Assembly (NCBI GenBank): GCA_011523945.1
Contig: WTFU01000102.1
Coordinates: 1 to 64,000, forward strand
Length of the DNA stretch: 64,000 nucleotides
Source of the DNA: Mariniblastus sp.
GTDB taxonomy: Bacteria > Planctomycetota > Planctomycetia > Pirellulales > Pirellulaceae
Direction of reading: 5' to 3'
Below the pieces are notes generated by a model. That model had not been told where the DNA came from. It made no database searches and worked only from the letters and a program-made list of their open reading frames with translations. The position numbers and the translations under genes are program-made. This document shows, piece after piece, positions 1 through 9,247 of the stretch. How positions within the stretch are numbered: the first letter of the stretch is position 1; every line of letters starts with the position of its first letter.

Positions 1-41
1 CAGCCACCTTAAATTAAAATTTTTGTTATGAAAGCGATCTC

Positions 42-671
42 TTGATTACCAAATTAACCGGCCAGCTTCTGGCATTGCAGGAAACAACCGTTTCAATCGG
101 CATTGAGCCCTTTGAATACGAAGTTGCCGTTCCTGATTTCACCCGTAAACATCTACAATTAAGCGTTGGCGAAAAAGTGGATCTCTACACGATTCAATAT
201 ATTGACGGCAATCCGCAAAAAGGCGGGCGGATGACACCCCGATTGATTGGATTCAGTAGCCATATCGAGCGTCAGTTTTTTGAGTTGTTCTGCTCGGTTC
301 CAGGGCTTGGTGTAAAAAAGGCGCTGAAGGCGATGGTGCGACCGGTCCAGGACATTGCGAAGTCGATCGAAGATCAGGATGTGCAGTCACTTACGACTCT
401 CCCCGGAATAGGTCCTGCGATGGCTGAAAAAATTGTCGCGCAATTGCGTCGCAAAATGGCTAAGTTCGCGCTGTTGGTTCAGCAGGATCCGACGCAGCAA
501 GCGGGGGATATTGAACGAAGTATTGTGGATGAGACATTCCAGGTACTGTTGGCTCTCGGGCACAGCGAATCCGACGCTCGAAAATTGCTCGAAGAACCGC
601 TTGACGGGAAGCAGAAATTCAAAGATGTCGAATCATTACTTCAGGCAGTCTACGAACAGTCTAATCGTTGA
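42..671 (+). CDS. ruvA: Holliday junction helicase subunit RuvA
   Basis: RuvA forms a tetramer that binds four-way DNA junctions and loads the RuvB motor during recombination repair. The 209-residue protein has the family length and order: an N-terminal OB-like barrel beginning MITKLTGQL, two helix-hairpin-helix motifs (VPGLGVKKAL near residue 87 and LPGIGPAMAEKI near 119), and a C-terminal RuvB-contacting domain (LLALGHSESDARKLL). The start is a TTG; an ATG 14 bases upstream is out of frame and runs into a stop at once, and no strong Shine-Dalgarno site is visible. A reading frame entering from the left ends with TAA at 10-12 and could be the tail of ruvC, but three codons are too few to call. 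A strong hairpin follows at 780-809. Confidence 0.93.
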   Translation: MITKLTGQLLALQETTVSIGIEPFEYEVAVPDFTRKHLQLSVGEKVDLYTIQYIDGNPQKGGRMTPRLIGFSSHIERQFFELFCSVPGLGVKKALKAMVRPVQDIAKSIEDQDVQSLTTLPGIGPAMAEKIVAQLRRKMAKFALLVQQDPTQQAGDIERSIVDETFQVLLALGHSESDARKLLEEPLDGKQKFKDVESLLQAVYEQSNR

Positions 672-779
672 TGTGGGCTCGCTGCGGTTATGGTGCATTC
701 GGTTTATTAACCAGCATGCAAGTTGGCTGATTCAATCGACACCGATTAATTCTGCTGAAGTTGACGGGTGCTCAAACAA

Positions 780-809
780 AAAAGCCATCGAAGAAATTCG
801 ATGGCTTTT
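780..809. terminator. Bidirectional intrinsic terminator between ruvA and the next convergent gene
   Basis: A perfect 13-bp inverted repeat (AAAAGCCATCGAA / TTCGATGGCTTTT) closes on a GAAA tetraloop. The arms carry A and T ends, so each strand has U residues after the stem. It lies between ruvA and the convergent gene ending at 848, as expected for a shared terminator. Confidence 0.85.
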
Positions 810-847
810 GAGGTCTTGTTCGGTAAAGCTGGTTTAGAGCTTTCGGC

Positions 848-1171
848 TTAAAATACGTCTGTGAGGAAGTGGTGGCCGAAATGGTACCGCCGAGGTGACG
901 GATAGTAGTTGTGCCACTGCTTATTGTAAACCGGTACTCGCATTTCTGCGGGGTAACGATGGTACAGACTGTCAGCGCTCCGGAAGTACTCATTTCCCCA
1001 GTAATTCTGTGGGTAAGTAACATACGGGTAGTGATAGAACCGGTCCATGTTACGTGAACCTTGTTGGCCCCAACTGGCACCGTAAGCAGGTTGTTGAGCT
1101 TGTGCGGTTGACTGACCGATTACTGCGAATGCACATACGCAAATTGCAACGGCGAATAGACGACGGATCAT
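848..1171 (-). CDS. Small exported Tyr/His-rich protein, unknown function
   Basis: Family not recognised. The start was set at the ATG at 1171 because GAGGAGGAAG stands about nine bases upstream; a longer in-frame reading to 1213 lacks this site. The 107-residue product starts with MIRRLFAVAICVCAFAV, a clear signal peptide with likely cleavage near AQA. The mature part of about 85 residues is very rich in Tyr, His, Trp, Pro and Arg (for example YHYPYVTYPQNYWGNEY) and has no Cys. Such composition suits a surface or cell-envelope protein, but that is inference. It is transcribed towards the shared terminator at 780-809 and is 367 bases from the next minus-strand gene. Confidence 0.7.
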   Translation of the reverse strand: MIRRLFAVAICVCAFAVIGQSTAQAQQPAYGASWGQQGSRNMDRFYHYPYVTYPQNYWGNEYFRSADSLYHRYPAEMRVPVYNKQWHNYYPSPRRYHFGHHFLTDVF

Positions 1172-1538
1172 GGAGTTCTTCCTCCTCAAAGGCATTGTCA
1201 ACGAACAATGCAAATGGACGGGTGTTGGCTAACTGAGGTTTTACGGTAAATGTGTTGTCTTGTTGAAACGAAAACGGCTAGTCAATCGAATCAAGAGTCG
1301 GTCTCCCAATGGGTAAACCCATCGTGAAACTGATACCAGCTAAAAAAGCTGCATTAACCGTTTGTTCGACATTATCAATACACAAATGCCAGCAATAAAT
1401 GATTAGCCCGTAAAGTTTACCTAGGTTGGTGCTGCCATTCCTCAAAGTCCTCACTTTGGTGGGGAAATTGTCCGATGACACTTCCAAATTGGCGGTTTGC
1501 TGGCCGTTTGGATGTTACGCTAACGGGTAGTCTTCCGA
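1172..1538. other. Intergenic region without a convincing gene
   Basis: It holds the ribosome binding site and presumably the promoter of the small secreted protein at 848-1171. A 69-codon minus-strand frame at 1278-1487 has no recognisable domain, signal peptide or ribosome site and was not called. No RNA gene was recognised. Confidence 0.5.
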
Positions 1539-3851
1539 TTACGTTTGATCCTTCACACGCTTTTCTGGGGAAAACGTCTTTAGGATCGCTGGTAAGAAAA
1601 CTAGATCTCCAAAAAGAGCAGAAGCAACCGTGATGGCGCCCATCGAAGCAAAAATTCGATGCTCCCTCGCTTCACTGAGCATGACCGTCATGAAGCCGCA
1701 GACAAGTACCAACGTGGTCATGATCAATGCCGTTCCAACCGAGGTGAACGCCTTTCGGATTGCTTCCGACTCATCCCCCGTTTCCCTCTTTTCCTCAACG
1801 TAACGTGTTAAGAAATGAATCGTATCGTCTACTGCAATGCCAAGACAGCATGTAAACGCGCAAACGGTGACGATTTCGAGTGCTTGACCTGTGAGTGCCA
1901 AATAAGTGCCGGCAACACAGAGCGGAAACAGGTTAGGGAGAATCGAAATAATTCCAATTCTCAGTGAACGGTAGACACAGGCAAGGATCAAAAAAATGAT
2001 GATAGCTGCCGTTCCAAGGCTGGTTACTAAATCAACGACGATTTGATAAATATTCTCCCATCGCCAAATTGGTGCTCCGCTTAGCCTCACTGTAAAGCCC
2101 GGGTGATCGGCAATGATCGCTTGGGTTCCATCTTGAATCCGTTGAAACACCGGGCCGTAGGCTGCGATGCCTAAATCTTGCACCCGAAATTTGATCTGAG
2201 CAACTCGGTTTTCAGGAGTGTAGTAGCTCCGCTTTAACGATGGAGGTAACAAATCGAGCATAGAGATCCGAGTGGCTGCAGGTCCCGATCCCGGCAAGGC
2301 TTCGAGAAGATTGTAAATTGAAATAGGGTGTCCAATTAGTTGTTCTTGTTTTAAAAGATCATCAATGTCCTGAAGAATTTGTAAAAGTTCAACGTTCTTC
2401 GCTTGTTTATCGTCCCCGGTCTGCCATTCAATCGTGATGGAGGCTTGGCTTAGCCCGCCCATGGCAACGTCCATTTTTTGGTTGGCGATTGCGGGTTCGG
2501 TGTACCTGGGCAGTAGATCCCCCAGTCGATCGTCTGGCCGCAGCGTGAGAGAAATTGAAAACAGAACGAGCGATAATACGATTCCGATCGCGCTCATTCG
2601 CCTCGGGTATCGTAAAACTAAGTCAACGATTCCACCGATTCGACTGATATTACGATCGACATAGCCTTTCCCGTAGCCAATGTGAATTCTCTGGCCGAGC
2701 CATGTGGAGCAGGCAAGTGGAATTGCAAGAACAACGGAAAGGAATGCCAGCCCGACCCCGAAAACGCAACAGTATCCAAAATCGCGAACCAATTCATGAT
2801 TGGCTAACGCGAGCGAGCCAAAACCAACGGCAGTTGTTAGCGACGTTAAAAAGCAGGCAAGGCCAACTTTTCGCACGCCCTCGCGTGCTGCATCCAATCC
2901 TTTTAAACCCATTGCTCGCTCATGGCGTATTTGGACCATGAGGTGCACACCATCTGTAAAAGCAACCAGCGCTACCAGAATTGGCAGGACGACGTCGATG
3001 AAGGGATTCATCTGTAAATTGAGGTAACGTACAAAACCCAGCGTCCAAAAGACTCCCAAGAATGGCGCTGCGGCGACGATGCCAACGGCGACAATTCCGC
3101 GAAAAAGCACCATACTCATGAGTATGATCATCCCATACGCAATCGACTGATACTTCAGTTGGTTGTCCTGTTGAGAGCTTTGCGCTGTTAAGCGAAACGG
3201 AACCCGTCCCGTGACAAAAAAGTTCATTTTGACATCGGGGTGATTTACCAGTTGTTGCTCGGCCGCCTCACGGATGCCAGAGGTAAAAATACTCTCGTCA
3301 TCGACGAAAAAGTAATTAAAGCGAACCATCAGGAGCAGGGTGTTGCCATCGTCCGACAGAAACTGTCCGTTAATTAGGGGGTGTTCCCGAGCGTTTTGTT
3401 TCGACCTTTCGAATCGCTCGGGAGCGGCTTCTTTGTTGGGGAGTAATGGCTCGCTGAGTCCAAAAATATTGAGGCTTGGAATCTTGTCCATCCAGAGAAT
3501 GTTATCGACATAATCCTGTGACTCGAGATGCTCAACAACTGAGCGAATGGCTTCCGCTCCCTCGCTTGTAAAGAATTGCTCCGACTCCACCACGATCACG
3601 ACATCGAAACCAGAAGTCGGGATGGTCTCGACATCTGGCGGCCTCTCCGAATCAGCATCTTCGTCGGCTTCGTCTAGGATATTCGTTTGCGTCTCAAATG
3701 AGCGGCTCGTGGTAATCCCGAGCGCCTCGGTGATTCTTTCTGGCGCGATGTAGCCACCAATCGCAATCAGACTGAGCGCAACGACTAGCATTGAAGATAG
3801 CCATCGCCGGTCGACAATCCATGAGGTTGCTAAACTAAATCTCGTAGACAA
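1539..3851 (-). CDS. RND superfamily exporter (MMPL/HAE3 type)
   Basis: An inner-membrane proton-driven exporter of the MMPL/HAE3 branch (predicted exporter, COG1033). The 770 residues show the duplicated RND plan: one helix at 18-35, a large periplasmic loop, a helix bundle, a second single helix near 415, a second periplasmic loop and a second bundle. The family TM4 motif appears twice, as FTDGVHLM in the first half and as GIAVDDTIHFLTRY near residue 675 in the second, where the Asp pair is expected to carry protons. Hopanoid, lipid or other hydrophobic cargo is usual for the branch, but the substrate cannot be read here. The start lies 14 bases after the stop of the redoxin-monooxygenase gene, so the two probably form an operon. 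Confidence 0.88.
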   Translation of the reverse strand: MSTRFSLATSWIVDRRWLSSMLVVALSLIAIGGYIAPERITEALGITTSRSFETQTNILDEADEDADSERPPDVETIPTSGFDVVIVVESEQFFTSEGAEAIRSVVEHLESQDYVDNILWMDKIPSLNIFGLSEPLLPNKEAAPERFERSKQNAREHPLINGQFLSDDGNTLLLMVRFNYFFVDDESIFTSGIREAAEQQLVNHPDVKMNFFVTGRVPFRLTAQSSQQDNQLKYQSIAYGMIILMSMVLFRGIVAVGIVAAAPFLGVFWTLGFVRYLNLQMNPFIDVVLPILVALVAFTDGVHLMVQIRHERAMGLKGLDAAREGVRKVGLACFLTSLTTAVGFGSLALANHELVRDFGYCCVFGVGLAFLSVVLAIPLACSTWLGQRIHIGYGKGYVDRNISRIGGIVDLVLRYPRRMSAIGIVLSLVLFSISLTLRPDDRLGDLLPRYTEPAIANQKMDVAMGGLSQASITIEWQTGDDKQAKNVELLQILQDIDDLLKQEQLIGHPISIYNLLEALPGSGPAATRISMLDLLPPSLKRSYYTPENRVAQIKFRVQDLGIAAYGPVFQRIQDGTQAIIADHPGFTVRLSGAPIWRWENIYQIVVDLVTSLGTAAIIIFLILACVYRSLRIGIISILPNLFPLCVAGTYLALTGQALEIVTVCAFTCCLGIAVDDTIHFLTRYVEEKRETGDESEAIRKAFTSVGTALIMTTLVLVCGFMTVMLSEAREHRIFASMGAITVASALFGDLVFLPAILKTFSPEKRVKDQT

Positions 3852-3865
3852 AGCAAGGCGCTCTT

Positions 3866-5896
3866 TTATTTGCTAATAGTGGATCGGGAATCGCTCGTCT
3901 TACGAAGAGGACGATTTTGACTATCGGTCTTTTTCTTTTTTAGGTGCCTGAGCACCTGACGCCAGATTTCGTCTTTTGAAAGCGCGCCGTTTCTATCGAG
4001 GTCAAGCGTGCGAAACCCGTTTTCACGAACAACGCGAGGAAGTTCGAGGCGAGATACGGCCCCATTATTGTCGGTATCATATTTTCTAAGATACTCATCG
4101 ACAACCTCTTGAGCTTGCCGTAATAGCTCGGGAGAGTCGCTTTGGTCTCGGGCGGTTTTAGCCGCTGGTGGGTTTCGCGGAATCGTAACGAAAGCGAACG
4201 CGACGGCCATCTCCTCGTTGGTTTGATCGCCCCACATAACCAATTCAGTCGGGTCAGGATTCGCGGGGTTGGAACTAGAGTTGTCGAAGGTAACGTCAAA
4301 ATCGAGGGTCTCGATCTCTTGGAGCGGGATTGGGTCTTTGAACTCGTAAATATGTTGCCAGTTAAAATCGTAATTAGGAACTTTTAGTAAAGTTGAATCA
4401 CGCTTGATTGAATTGGATTTTGGGAATGTTGCGTCGAGAGTGAATGACTTTCCACGAAGGTGCATGTGGGGCGAGATTCCGAGGAGTTCTCCTGTTTGGG
4501 GGAGTCGCTCGAATGTTCCGTAGATCTTGGCGTTTGCATCGCCCGCTTTAATCACAAAACTCTGATTCATGGCAATGAGGGTTAAGAGTTGGTGTTCGAT
4601 TTGAGTCTCATCACCTAAGACTAGGCCTATTCGCGTAATGTCCTCGGTAGCTTGGCCGTTGGTTGTGTAATGTTGCTGGAAAACCAGTTTTGAGCCGGCG
4701 GGAATTAGTCTACCCTGCCGAGGATCGTAACTGGGCGGTTTTTGTCCCGGCACGTAGGCCGCCAGCCAACCGCCTAGCTTCATGTCGGCCCCATCGGGAG
4801 GCCGGACAAAACAAATCGAATGATGAACCACGCTGCGATCTCCGGGGATGATCTCAGCGGCAGTGACCCAAGTATCTTTTTTGAATCCCGGATCAGCCAC
4901 AAAGTATTGATAGTCTATGACTCCGTCACTGGGGATTTTTAAAGCCTCGGTGGACATACTAACGATCAAGTCGGGTTCACGAGGTAGTCTCCATTCACTG
5001 TTGCTCCCATAATCTTTTGCCTTGGGGAGGTCTGCCGGGTTCCCCTCGGGAGATCCAGCGGCAACCCAATCGCGAATCATTTCCTTTTCATCACTCGTCA
5101 TCCGCCGCTCGTTTTTGAATTCGCCGTGTGCAGGATCAGCGTGCCACGGTGGCATTCGCTGATCGTCAATCACTTCCACGATCATGTCTGACCAGCCGAC
5201 AACTTCATCAAAGCTCGATAGCTCCATCGGCGCGAGTTCGCCTTGGCGGTGGCACTCCATGCAGTGGTTCTGCAGTATCCGCGAAATTTGATTTGAGTAG
5301 TTGATGCCGGATTTTATTTCTTTTTTCTTGATCCGCCCAATTAAGCAACCATCAACCTCGGTTTCAGGAACTGAAATCGGGTGGTTAGACAGGTGCTCGG
5401 TTATCGCGATCAACAGGTCATCGCGGGTCGGCTTCCGCTTTGCCATCCCCGGTTGGTATTGATCATCGATTCGCCCACGGTAGAGGGTATCCAGATTCCC
5501 GTTTACTAGAAAAACTTCGGGTGTTCGCTCGGCGTTGAATTGGTCAGCGACAATATTGCCGATATCTTTAACGATTGGAATCGAAACACTAAATCGTTCA
5601 CGGAACTTTTTAAGGTCGGCAATTGAATCCTGTTGATTGCTTGACACTGCGATAAAATCAACGTCTGAAAATTTTTCGGCCAGCTGGTCCAGCCTGCCAG
5701 AATAAAGTTTTGCAAGTGGACACTCGGTTCCAATGAAGCAGACAACTGTCAAATGAGATCCCAGATTTCTCTCTAGCGAGATCGGATTACCATCCAGATC
5801 GTTGAGTCGGAAACTGAGTTCATCACTGTGACCTCCCCGTGGCAAAACGGAAGCGGCCAGCAAGGAGATCACACTAAAAAAGCGGAGAGCATACAT
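3866..5896 (-). CDS. Exported redoxin / cytochrome c / copper monooxygenase / EF-hand fusion
   Basis: A secreted multidomain redox protein. An upstream start at 5914 is possible; 5896 puts the methionine directly before the hydrophobic signal MYALRFFSVISLLAA. Counting from the longer form, residues 35-180 are an AhpC/thioredoxin-like redoxin with a single cysteine in GTECPLAKLY. A c-type haem site CMECH is at 218-222, with RMPPW near 254 as possible axial Met. Residues about 330-600 resemble the copper type II ascorbate-dependent monooxygenase fold, with HH at 364-365, HYT at 415 and HMH at 483-485 as candidate copper ligands. Two EF-hand loops (DTDNNGAVSRLE and DLDRNGALSKDE) end the protein. 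Domain calls rest on motifs; the substrate is unknown. An RND exporter gene follows after 14 bases. Confidence 0.85.
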   Translation of the reverse strand: MYALRFFSVISLLAASVLPRGGHSDELSFRLNDLDGNPISLERNLGSHLTVVCFIGTECPLAKLYSGRLDQLAEKFSDVDFIAVSSNQQDSIADLKKFRERFSVSIPIVKDIGNIVADQFNAERTPEVFLVNGNLDTLYRGRIDDQYQPGMAKRKPTRDDLLIAITEHLSNHPISVPETEVDGCLIGRIKKKEIKSGINYSNQISRILQNHCMECHRQGELAPMELSSFDEVVGWSDMIVEVIDDQRMPPWHADPAHGEFKNERRMTSDEKEMIRDWVAAGSPEGNPADLPKAKDYGSNSEWRLPREPDLIVSMSTEALKIPSDGVIDYQYFVADPGFKKDTWVTAAEIIPGDRSVVHHSICFVRPPDGADMKLGGWLAAYVPGQKPPSYDPRQGRLIPAGSKLVFQQHYTTNGQATEDITRIGLVLGDETQIEHQLLTLIAMNQSFVIKAGDANAKIYGTFERLPQTGELLGISPHMHLRGKSFTLDATFPKSNSIKRDSTLLKVPNYDFNWQHIYEFKDPIPLQEIETLDFDVTFDNSSSNPANPDPTELVMWGDQTNEEMAVAFAFVTIPRNPPAAKTARDQSDSPELLRQAQEVVDEYLRKYDTDNNGAVSRLELPRVVRENGFRTLDLDRNGALSKDEIWRQVLRHLKKKKTDSQNRPLRKTSDSRSTISK

Positions 5897-6056
5897 GGGA
5901 AGTTGAGAACACAAAATTTGAGAGGAAAAGGAGTCTGCCGCGACCGCGGAATACCCGAGAAGTGATTAGCGTTTTCACCAAAACATTCAAAAACTTAGAA
6001 TCCAGTTGTGCGGATGTTACAGGGGAAACAAGTTTGCTCTTCACGACTGAATGGCT

Positions 6057-6848
6057 TCAGTTGTCCTGCCGCGGCATTCTACCCGCAGCGATTTCGTCTT
6101 CAAATTCATCCATCATCGGCCAGTCAACGGCGCACGTCCCGAAATCAGCCATGTGGCAGTATTCTCCGACACGTTTGATTGCCGCATCGAGGAGTGAGTT
6201 GTCCTTTTCGAAAATTGGCCCATGGCTAGGCAAAAGCCACTTAACATCACTTTTGCGAATTCTCTGGAGTGACTTTTGAAATGCAATTAGATCACTCCCG
6301 TGATGAGCATCGATCGCCCCGATGCACCCATCTCGATAAATGTTGTCGCCGCTGAAGAGATAGTCTCCCATTCGAAAAGAAAGTTGGCTGTCAGTGTGAC
6401 CGGGTGTCAGCCAAACTTCTAACTCCAAATTGCCCACCTTAATGATGTCGCCTTCGTTGATTAGATGCTCCACTTCGACCGGCGGCATTGCCATGTCGAT
6501 CCCCTGGGCCTCAATCAGTGCGAACGTTTTGATTCGATCACCGCTTTGCAACGATGAGGCTGCTAAAGGATGGGCCGAAACCGAGGTCCGCAGAATTTGT
6601 TTTGCTTTGGCAAGTCCCTGAATGTGATCCACATCAGCGTGAGTTGCGATTAAACTTTGGCATCCGGAAAATGGGAGGTCGATTTCACGAATCATATTAA
6701 TGATTTCGTCGACAGTATCTTCATAGCCGATATCGATAATCACCCACTGCCCACCGTCGAATACGACATAAACATTGCAGCCAAGCACCTGCCCAAGCTG
6801 GTGATTGACTTCGATGATATGTGGAAAGACGGGTTTGCGTTCGAGCAT
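6057..6848 (-). CDS. Metallo-beta-lactamase-fold hydrolase
   Basis: A 263-residue cytoplasmic protein of the glyoxalase II-like metallo-beta-lactamase superfamily. Metal-site motifs are in order: THADVDH, a histidine in TPGHTDSQ, an aspartate in FSGDNIY and a histidine in LPSHGP. The first motif reads HxDxDH instead of the usual HxHxDH; the same variant occurs in the ComEC-type protein of this window (SHADADH), so it need not mean loss of activity. There is no signal peptide. The substrate is not predictable: thioester, sulfur-transfer and nucleotide-derived substrates all occur in the family. The gene stands between the redoxin gene and an SDR epimerase, with gaps of over 100 bases on both sides, so it is probably transcribed alone. 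Confidence 0.85.
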   Translation of the reverse strand: MLERKPVFPHIIEVNHQLGQVLGCNVYVVFDGGQWVIIDIGYEDTVDEIINMIREIDLPFSGCQSLIATHADVDHIQGLAKAKQILRTSVSAHPLAASSLQSGDRIKTFALIEAQGIDMAMPPVEVEHLINEGDIIKVGNLELEVWLTPGHTDSQLSFRMGDYLFSGDNIYRDGCIGAIDAHHGSDLIAFQKSLQRIRKSDVKWLLPSHGPIFEKDNSLLDAAIKRVGEYCHMADFGTCAVDWPMMDEFEDEIAAGRMPRQDN

Positions 6849-6959
6849 GAAGAATATTCCGAGGACAGTAAACAGCCCATGGCATCAGGACCGTTGCGAG
6901 GCTCTAATTTTACGGTTTTTTTAATTTAGGTTCAACAAGCAGTATGGGACGCTTCAGCG

Positions 6960-7820
6960 TTACTCATCGACGGCTAGTGCTTGACGGAGTCCGGTTCGAA
7001 AGGTTTCGTAAAGAAAAATGTTACCGAATTGAGCAATTAGTTTTTTGTTTGATACTCGTTTGTTACTTCCCGAACGCGTATTTGTATTGAGCGTTTCGGT
7101 TTCTTCCCATGGAATCTCTGAAAGTCCGAGTTGTTCGGCAATGAACCGATAGTACTCTTTTCGCTTTGGAGGATTGCCGTCACTAACGTTAAATGTCTCC
7201 TGCACAACTGCCTGCTCGGCCACTTTCTGAATAATCCTCGCGCCGTCGTCAACATGAACCAAATTCAAGTAACCGTCGGAAGATATTTTTTTCCATTGTT
7301 GTGATTGAATCAGTGTTTTGGTAGGGACGCGCTGTGGCCCGTAAATTCCGGCGAATCTAAGAATGCAGGATTGAGTTGCAAACCGGCAGTCTCGGAGGAC
7401 TTCCTCGGCGGCAAGGCATGCCTTGCCGCCGTCTCTTGAAGGATTGGTGGGTGAATTCTCGTCGATCCAAGCTCCTTCGAAATTACCATAAACGCCAGTT
7501 GAACTGACATAAATCAGTTGAGATGGGGGGGCTTTGATTCCAGAAAGGACGTTTTTTAGACCGTTGACGTAAACGTTATGAACGCTGTCGTATTTTTTTC
7601 GATCCATGCCAACGGAGAACAGGATTGTGTCGGCTTTCGGGAGGTCTTTAACCGTGTGAGAGTCGGTAATGTCGGCAATCACAGGAATCATGCCTTCTCT
7701 TTGGAATTTTTCGGCGTTGATTTTGGAACGTGTGACAACGTACACGTCGTCCCCTTTAGTCTCCCATAAACGGGCGACGCGAAGCCCTAAATAGCCGCAA
7801 CCCAAAACAAGACGATTCAC
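6960..7820 (-). CDS. SDR-family NAD(P)-dependent epimerase/reductase (YeeZ-like)
   Basis: An extended short-chain dehydrogenase/reductase with a Rossmann fold. The 286 residues start MNRLVLGCGYLGLRVA, a GxGxxG dinucleotide site in the GCGYLG form typical of YeeZ-like epimerases. STGVYG near residue 107 resembles the active-site Ser and Tyr region, though the usual YxxxK is replaced by a short form, as in other YeeZ relatives. FNVSDGNPPKRKEYYRFIAEQLGL matches the C-terminal substrate-domain pattern. The substrate is unknown; nucleotide sugars are common in the broader family. A second minus-strand frame overlapping its start (7756-8007) was judged a shadow. Confidence 0.85.
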   Translation of the reverse strand: MNRLVLGCGYLGLRVARLWETKGDDVYVVTRSKINAEKFQREGMIPVIADITDSHTVKDLPKADTILFSVGMDRKKYDSVHNVYVNGLKNVLSGIKAPPSQLIYVSSTGVYGNFEGAWIDENSPTNPSRDGGKACLAAEEVLRDCRFATQSCILRFAGIYGPQRVPTKTLIQSQQWKKISSDGYLNLVHVDDGARIIQKVAEQAVVQETFNVSDGNPPKRKEYYRFIAEQLGLSEIPWEETETLNTNTRSGSNKRVSNKKLIAQFGNIFLYETFRTGLRQALAVDE

Positions 7821-8061
7821 GATTTTTCCTTCCAGTTATTCCGAATGTCGGGTTGAGCCCATCGAAAAAAAACGGTTTTACGCAGGCCGAATGGTGGAAA
7901 GCTGCGTATTTTATTGAAGAACGTTTTTTCACGGTCGCGCCCCGCGCGGATTTGAATGGTACAATGTTGGACGGTTCCTGTTGAGCGGCATAGCAAAAGT
8001 TGGCCAAGTTTTGTTTTTTTTATGACAACCTTATGCTAGTCACGGAGTTTATTCACTCAAA

Positions 8062-8073
8062 CCGCTCGAGCGG
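8062..8073. promoter_or_regulatory. 12-bp perfect palindrome upstream of the HtrA-type gene
   Basis: CCGCTCGAGCGG is its own reverse complement and lies 34 bases before the ATG at 8107, between the divergently transcribed SDR gene and the protease gene. Position and symmetry fit an operator for a dimeric regulator, but nothing else supports this. The surrounding 286 bases (7821-8106) hold no gene. Confidence 0.3.
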
Positions 8074-8106
8074 AGTTAAAAATAAAATTTTCAGGATGAG
8101 TTTGGA

Positions 8107-9165
8107 ATGTTTGAATTTAATCGTTTTGTAGCCTGTCTCGTGGTGTGCTGCACCGGATCGGTGGTCTGTCCTGCGGACTTTGCACACGGTCAAGGGAGTG
8201 AAGTTCAGTCGAGCGTTAAGTCTGAAAAGGCAAACGATGATTTTTTATTTTCTGGCGAGGTGCCCAAGACAATTGAAGAACTTAGGCAGATGGAAAGTCG
8301 GTTTGCCGAGATTTCCGAAAAGGTAAGGGCCGCGACTGTTAACATTCAAATGGCTCAGTCGCAGGGGTCGGGCGTCGTCGTTTCGAGTGACGGCTATATT
8401 TTAACTGCCGCTCACGTCATTGGGGATCCAGATCAAACTGCGAAAATTACCTTCCTGAATGATTTAGATGAAGAAGGCAAACCGAAGGTCGTGTTTGCCA
8501 AAGCAAAGACGCTTGGCATCGATCGTAAAATCGATTCAGGGATGCTAAAGATTTTGGAAGAGGAAGGAAAAGAAAATGATTTCCCTTACCTCGATATCGC
8601 CATCTCAGCGGATCTCAACGAAGGACAGTGGGTCATGGCAGTCGGGCATCCTGGTGGTTTAGATAAAGAAAGAGGAATGGTGACGCGGATTGGACGCATC
8701 CTTTCCAGTGGTGAACGTGTTATTCGGACGGATTGCACCCTCGTTGGAGGTGACTCGGGCGGCCCGTTGATTGATATGAATGGCGACCTTATCGGAATCC
8801 ACAGTCGAATTGGGTCCGATTTGGTTGATAACTTACATGTCCCTGCAGACGTTTATTCAGAGACTTGGGATTCGTTAGCGAAATCCTTGATCATCAGTGG
8901 AACTCCAAGTTTAGGTATCAGTGTTGTAGACGATTCCAACATCATTGAAGAAGTCATTGAAGGACGCGCCGCCTCGGACGCTGGACTAAAGGTTGGGGAT
9001 GTCATTCTGGAAATTGAATCGATTGATATCACTGACAAAGCTTCCTTAGGGAAGGCGATTAGAGACCTGGACCTTAAACCGAATGCGAAGATCGAGATTG
9101 TCATTTTAAGAGAATCCGAAGAAAAAGAGATTGAACTGAAAGTTGGTGAGAAAGGGAAAGGTTAG
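8107..9165 (+). CDS. HtrA/DegP-type trypsin-like protease with one PDZ domain
   Basis: An exported serine protease of the S1C family, expected to degrade or handle misfolded envelope proteins. The 352 residues comprise a signal peptide (cleavage near AHG at 26-28), a trypsin-like domain at about 70-250 and one PDZ domain at about 265-346 (GISVVDDSNIIEEVIEG, AGLKVGDVILEI). The catalytic triad is intact: His103 in LTAAHVIG, Asp143 in KIDSGMLKI, Ser217 in GGDSGGPL. It is shorter than two-PDZ DegP. A second HtrA-like gene follows 82 bases downstream on the same strand; the pair probably shares a transcript. Confidence 0.9.
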   Translation: MFEFNRFVACLVVCCTGSVVCPADFAHGQGSEVQSSVKSEKANDDFLFSGEVPKTIEELRQMESRFAEISEKVRAATVNIQMAQSQGSGVVVSSDGYILTAAHVIGDPDQTAKITFLNDLDEEGKPKVVFAKAKTLGIDRKIDSGMLKILEEEGKENDFPYLDIAISADLNEGQWVMAVGHPGGLDKERGMVTRIGRILSSGERVIRTDCTLVGGDSGGPLIDMNGDLIGIHSRIGSDLVDNLHVPADVYSETWDSLAKSLIISGTPSLGISVVDDSNIIEEVIEGRAASDAGLKVGDVILEIESIDITDKASLGKAIRDLDLKPNAKIEIVILRESEEKEIELKVGEKGKG

Positions 9166-9247
9166 GCAACGCGTCGCGATTGAAACACTCGCCGTTAGCC
9201 TCGACCGAAAATCTCCCTTGTTGCCCGTAACCAAAAAGAATCCAAAT

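Noticed and set aside
1278-1487. 69-codon minus-strand open frame
   Set aside because: No domain, no ribosome site and unlike neighbouring proteins in composition.
7756-8007. 83-codon minus-strand frame overlapping the SDR start
   Set aside because: It overlaps the real gene and shows no family match.
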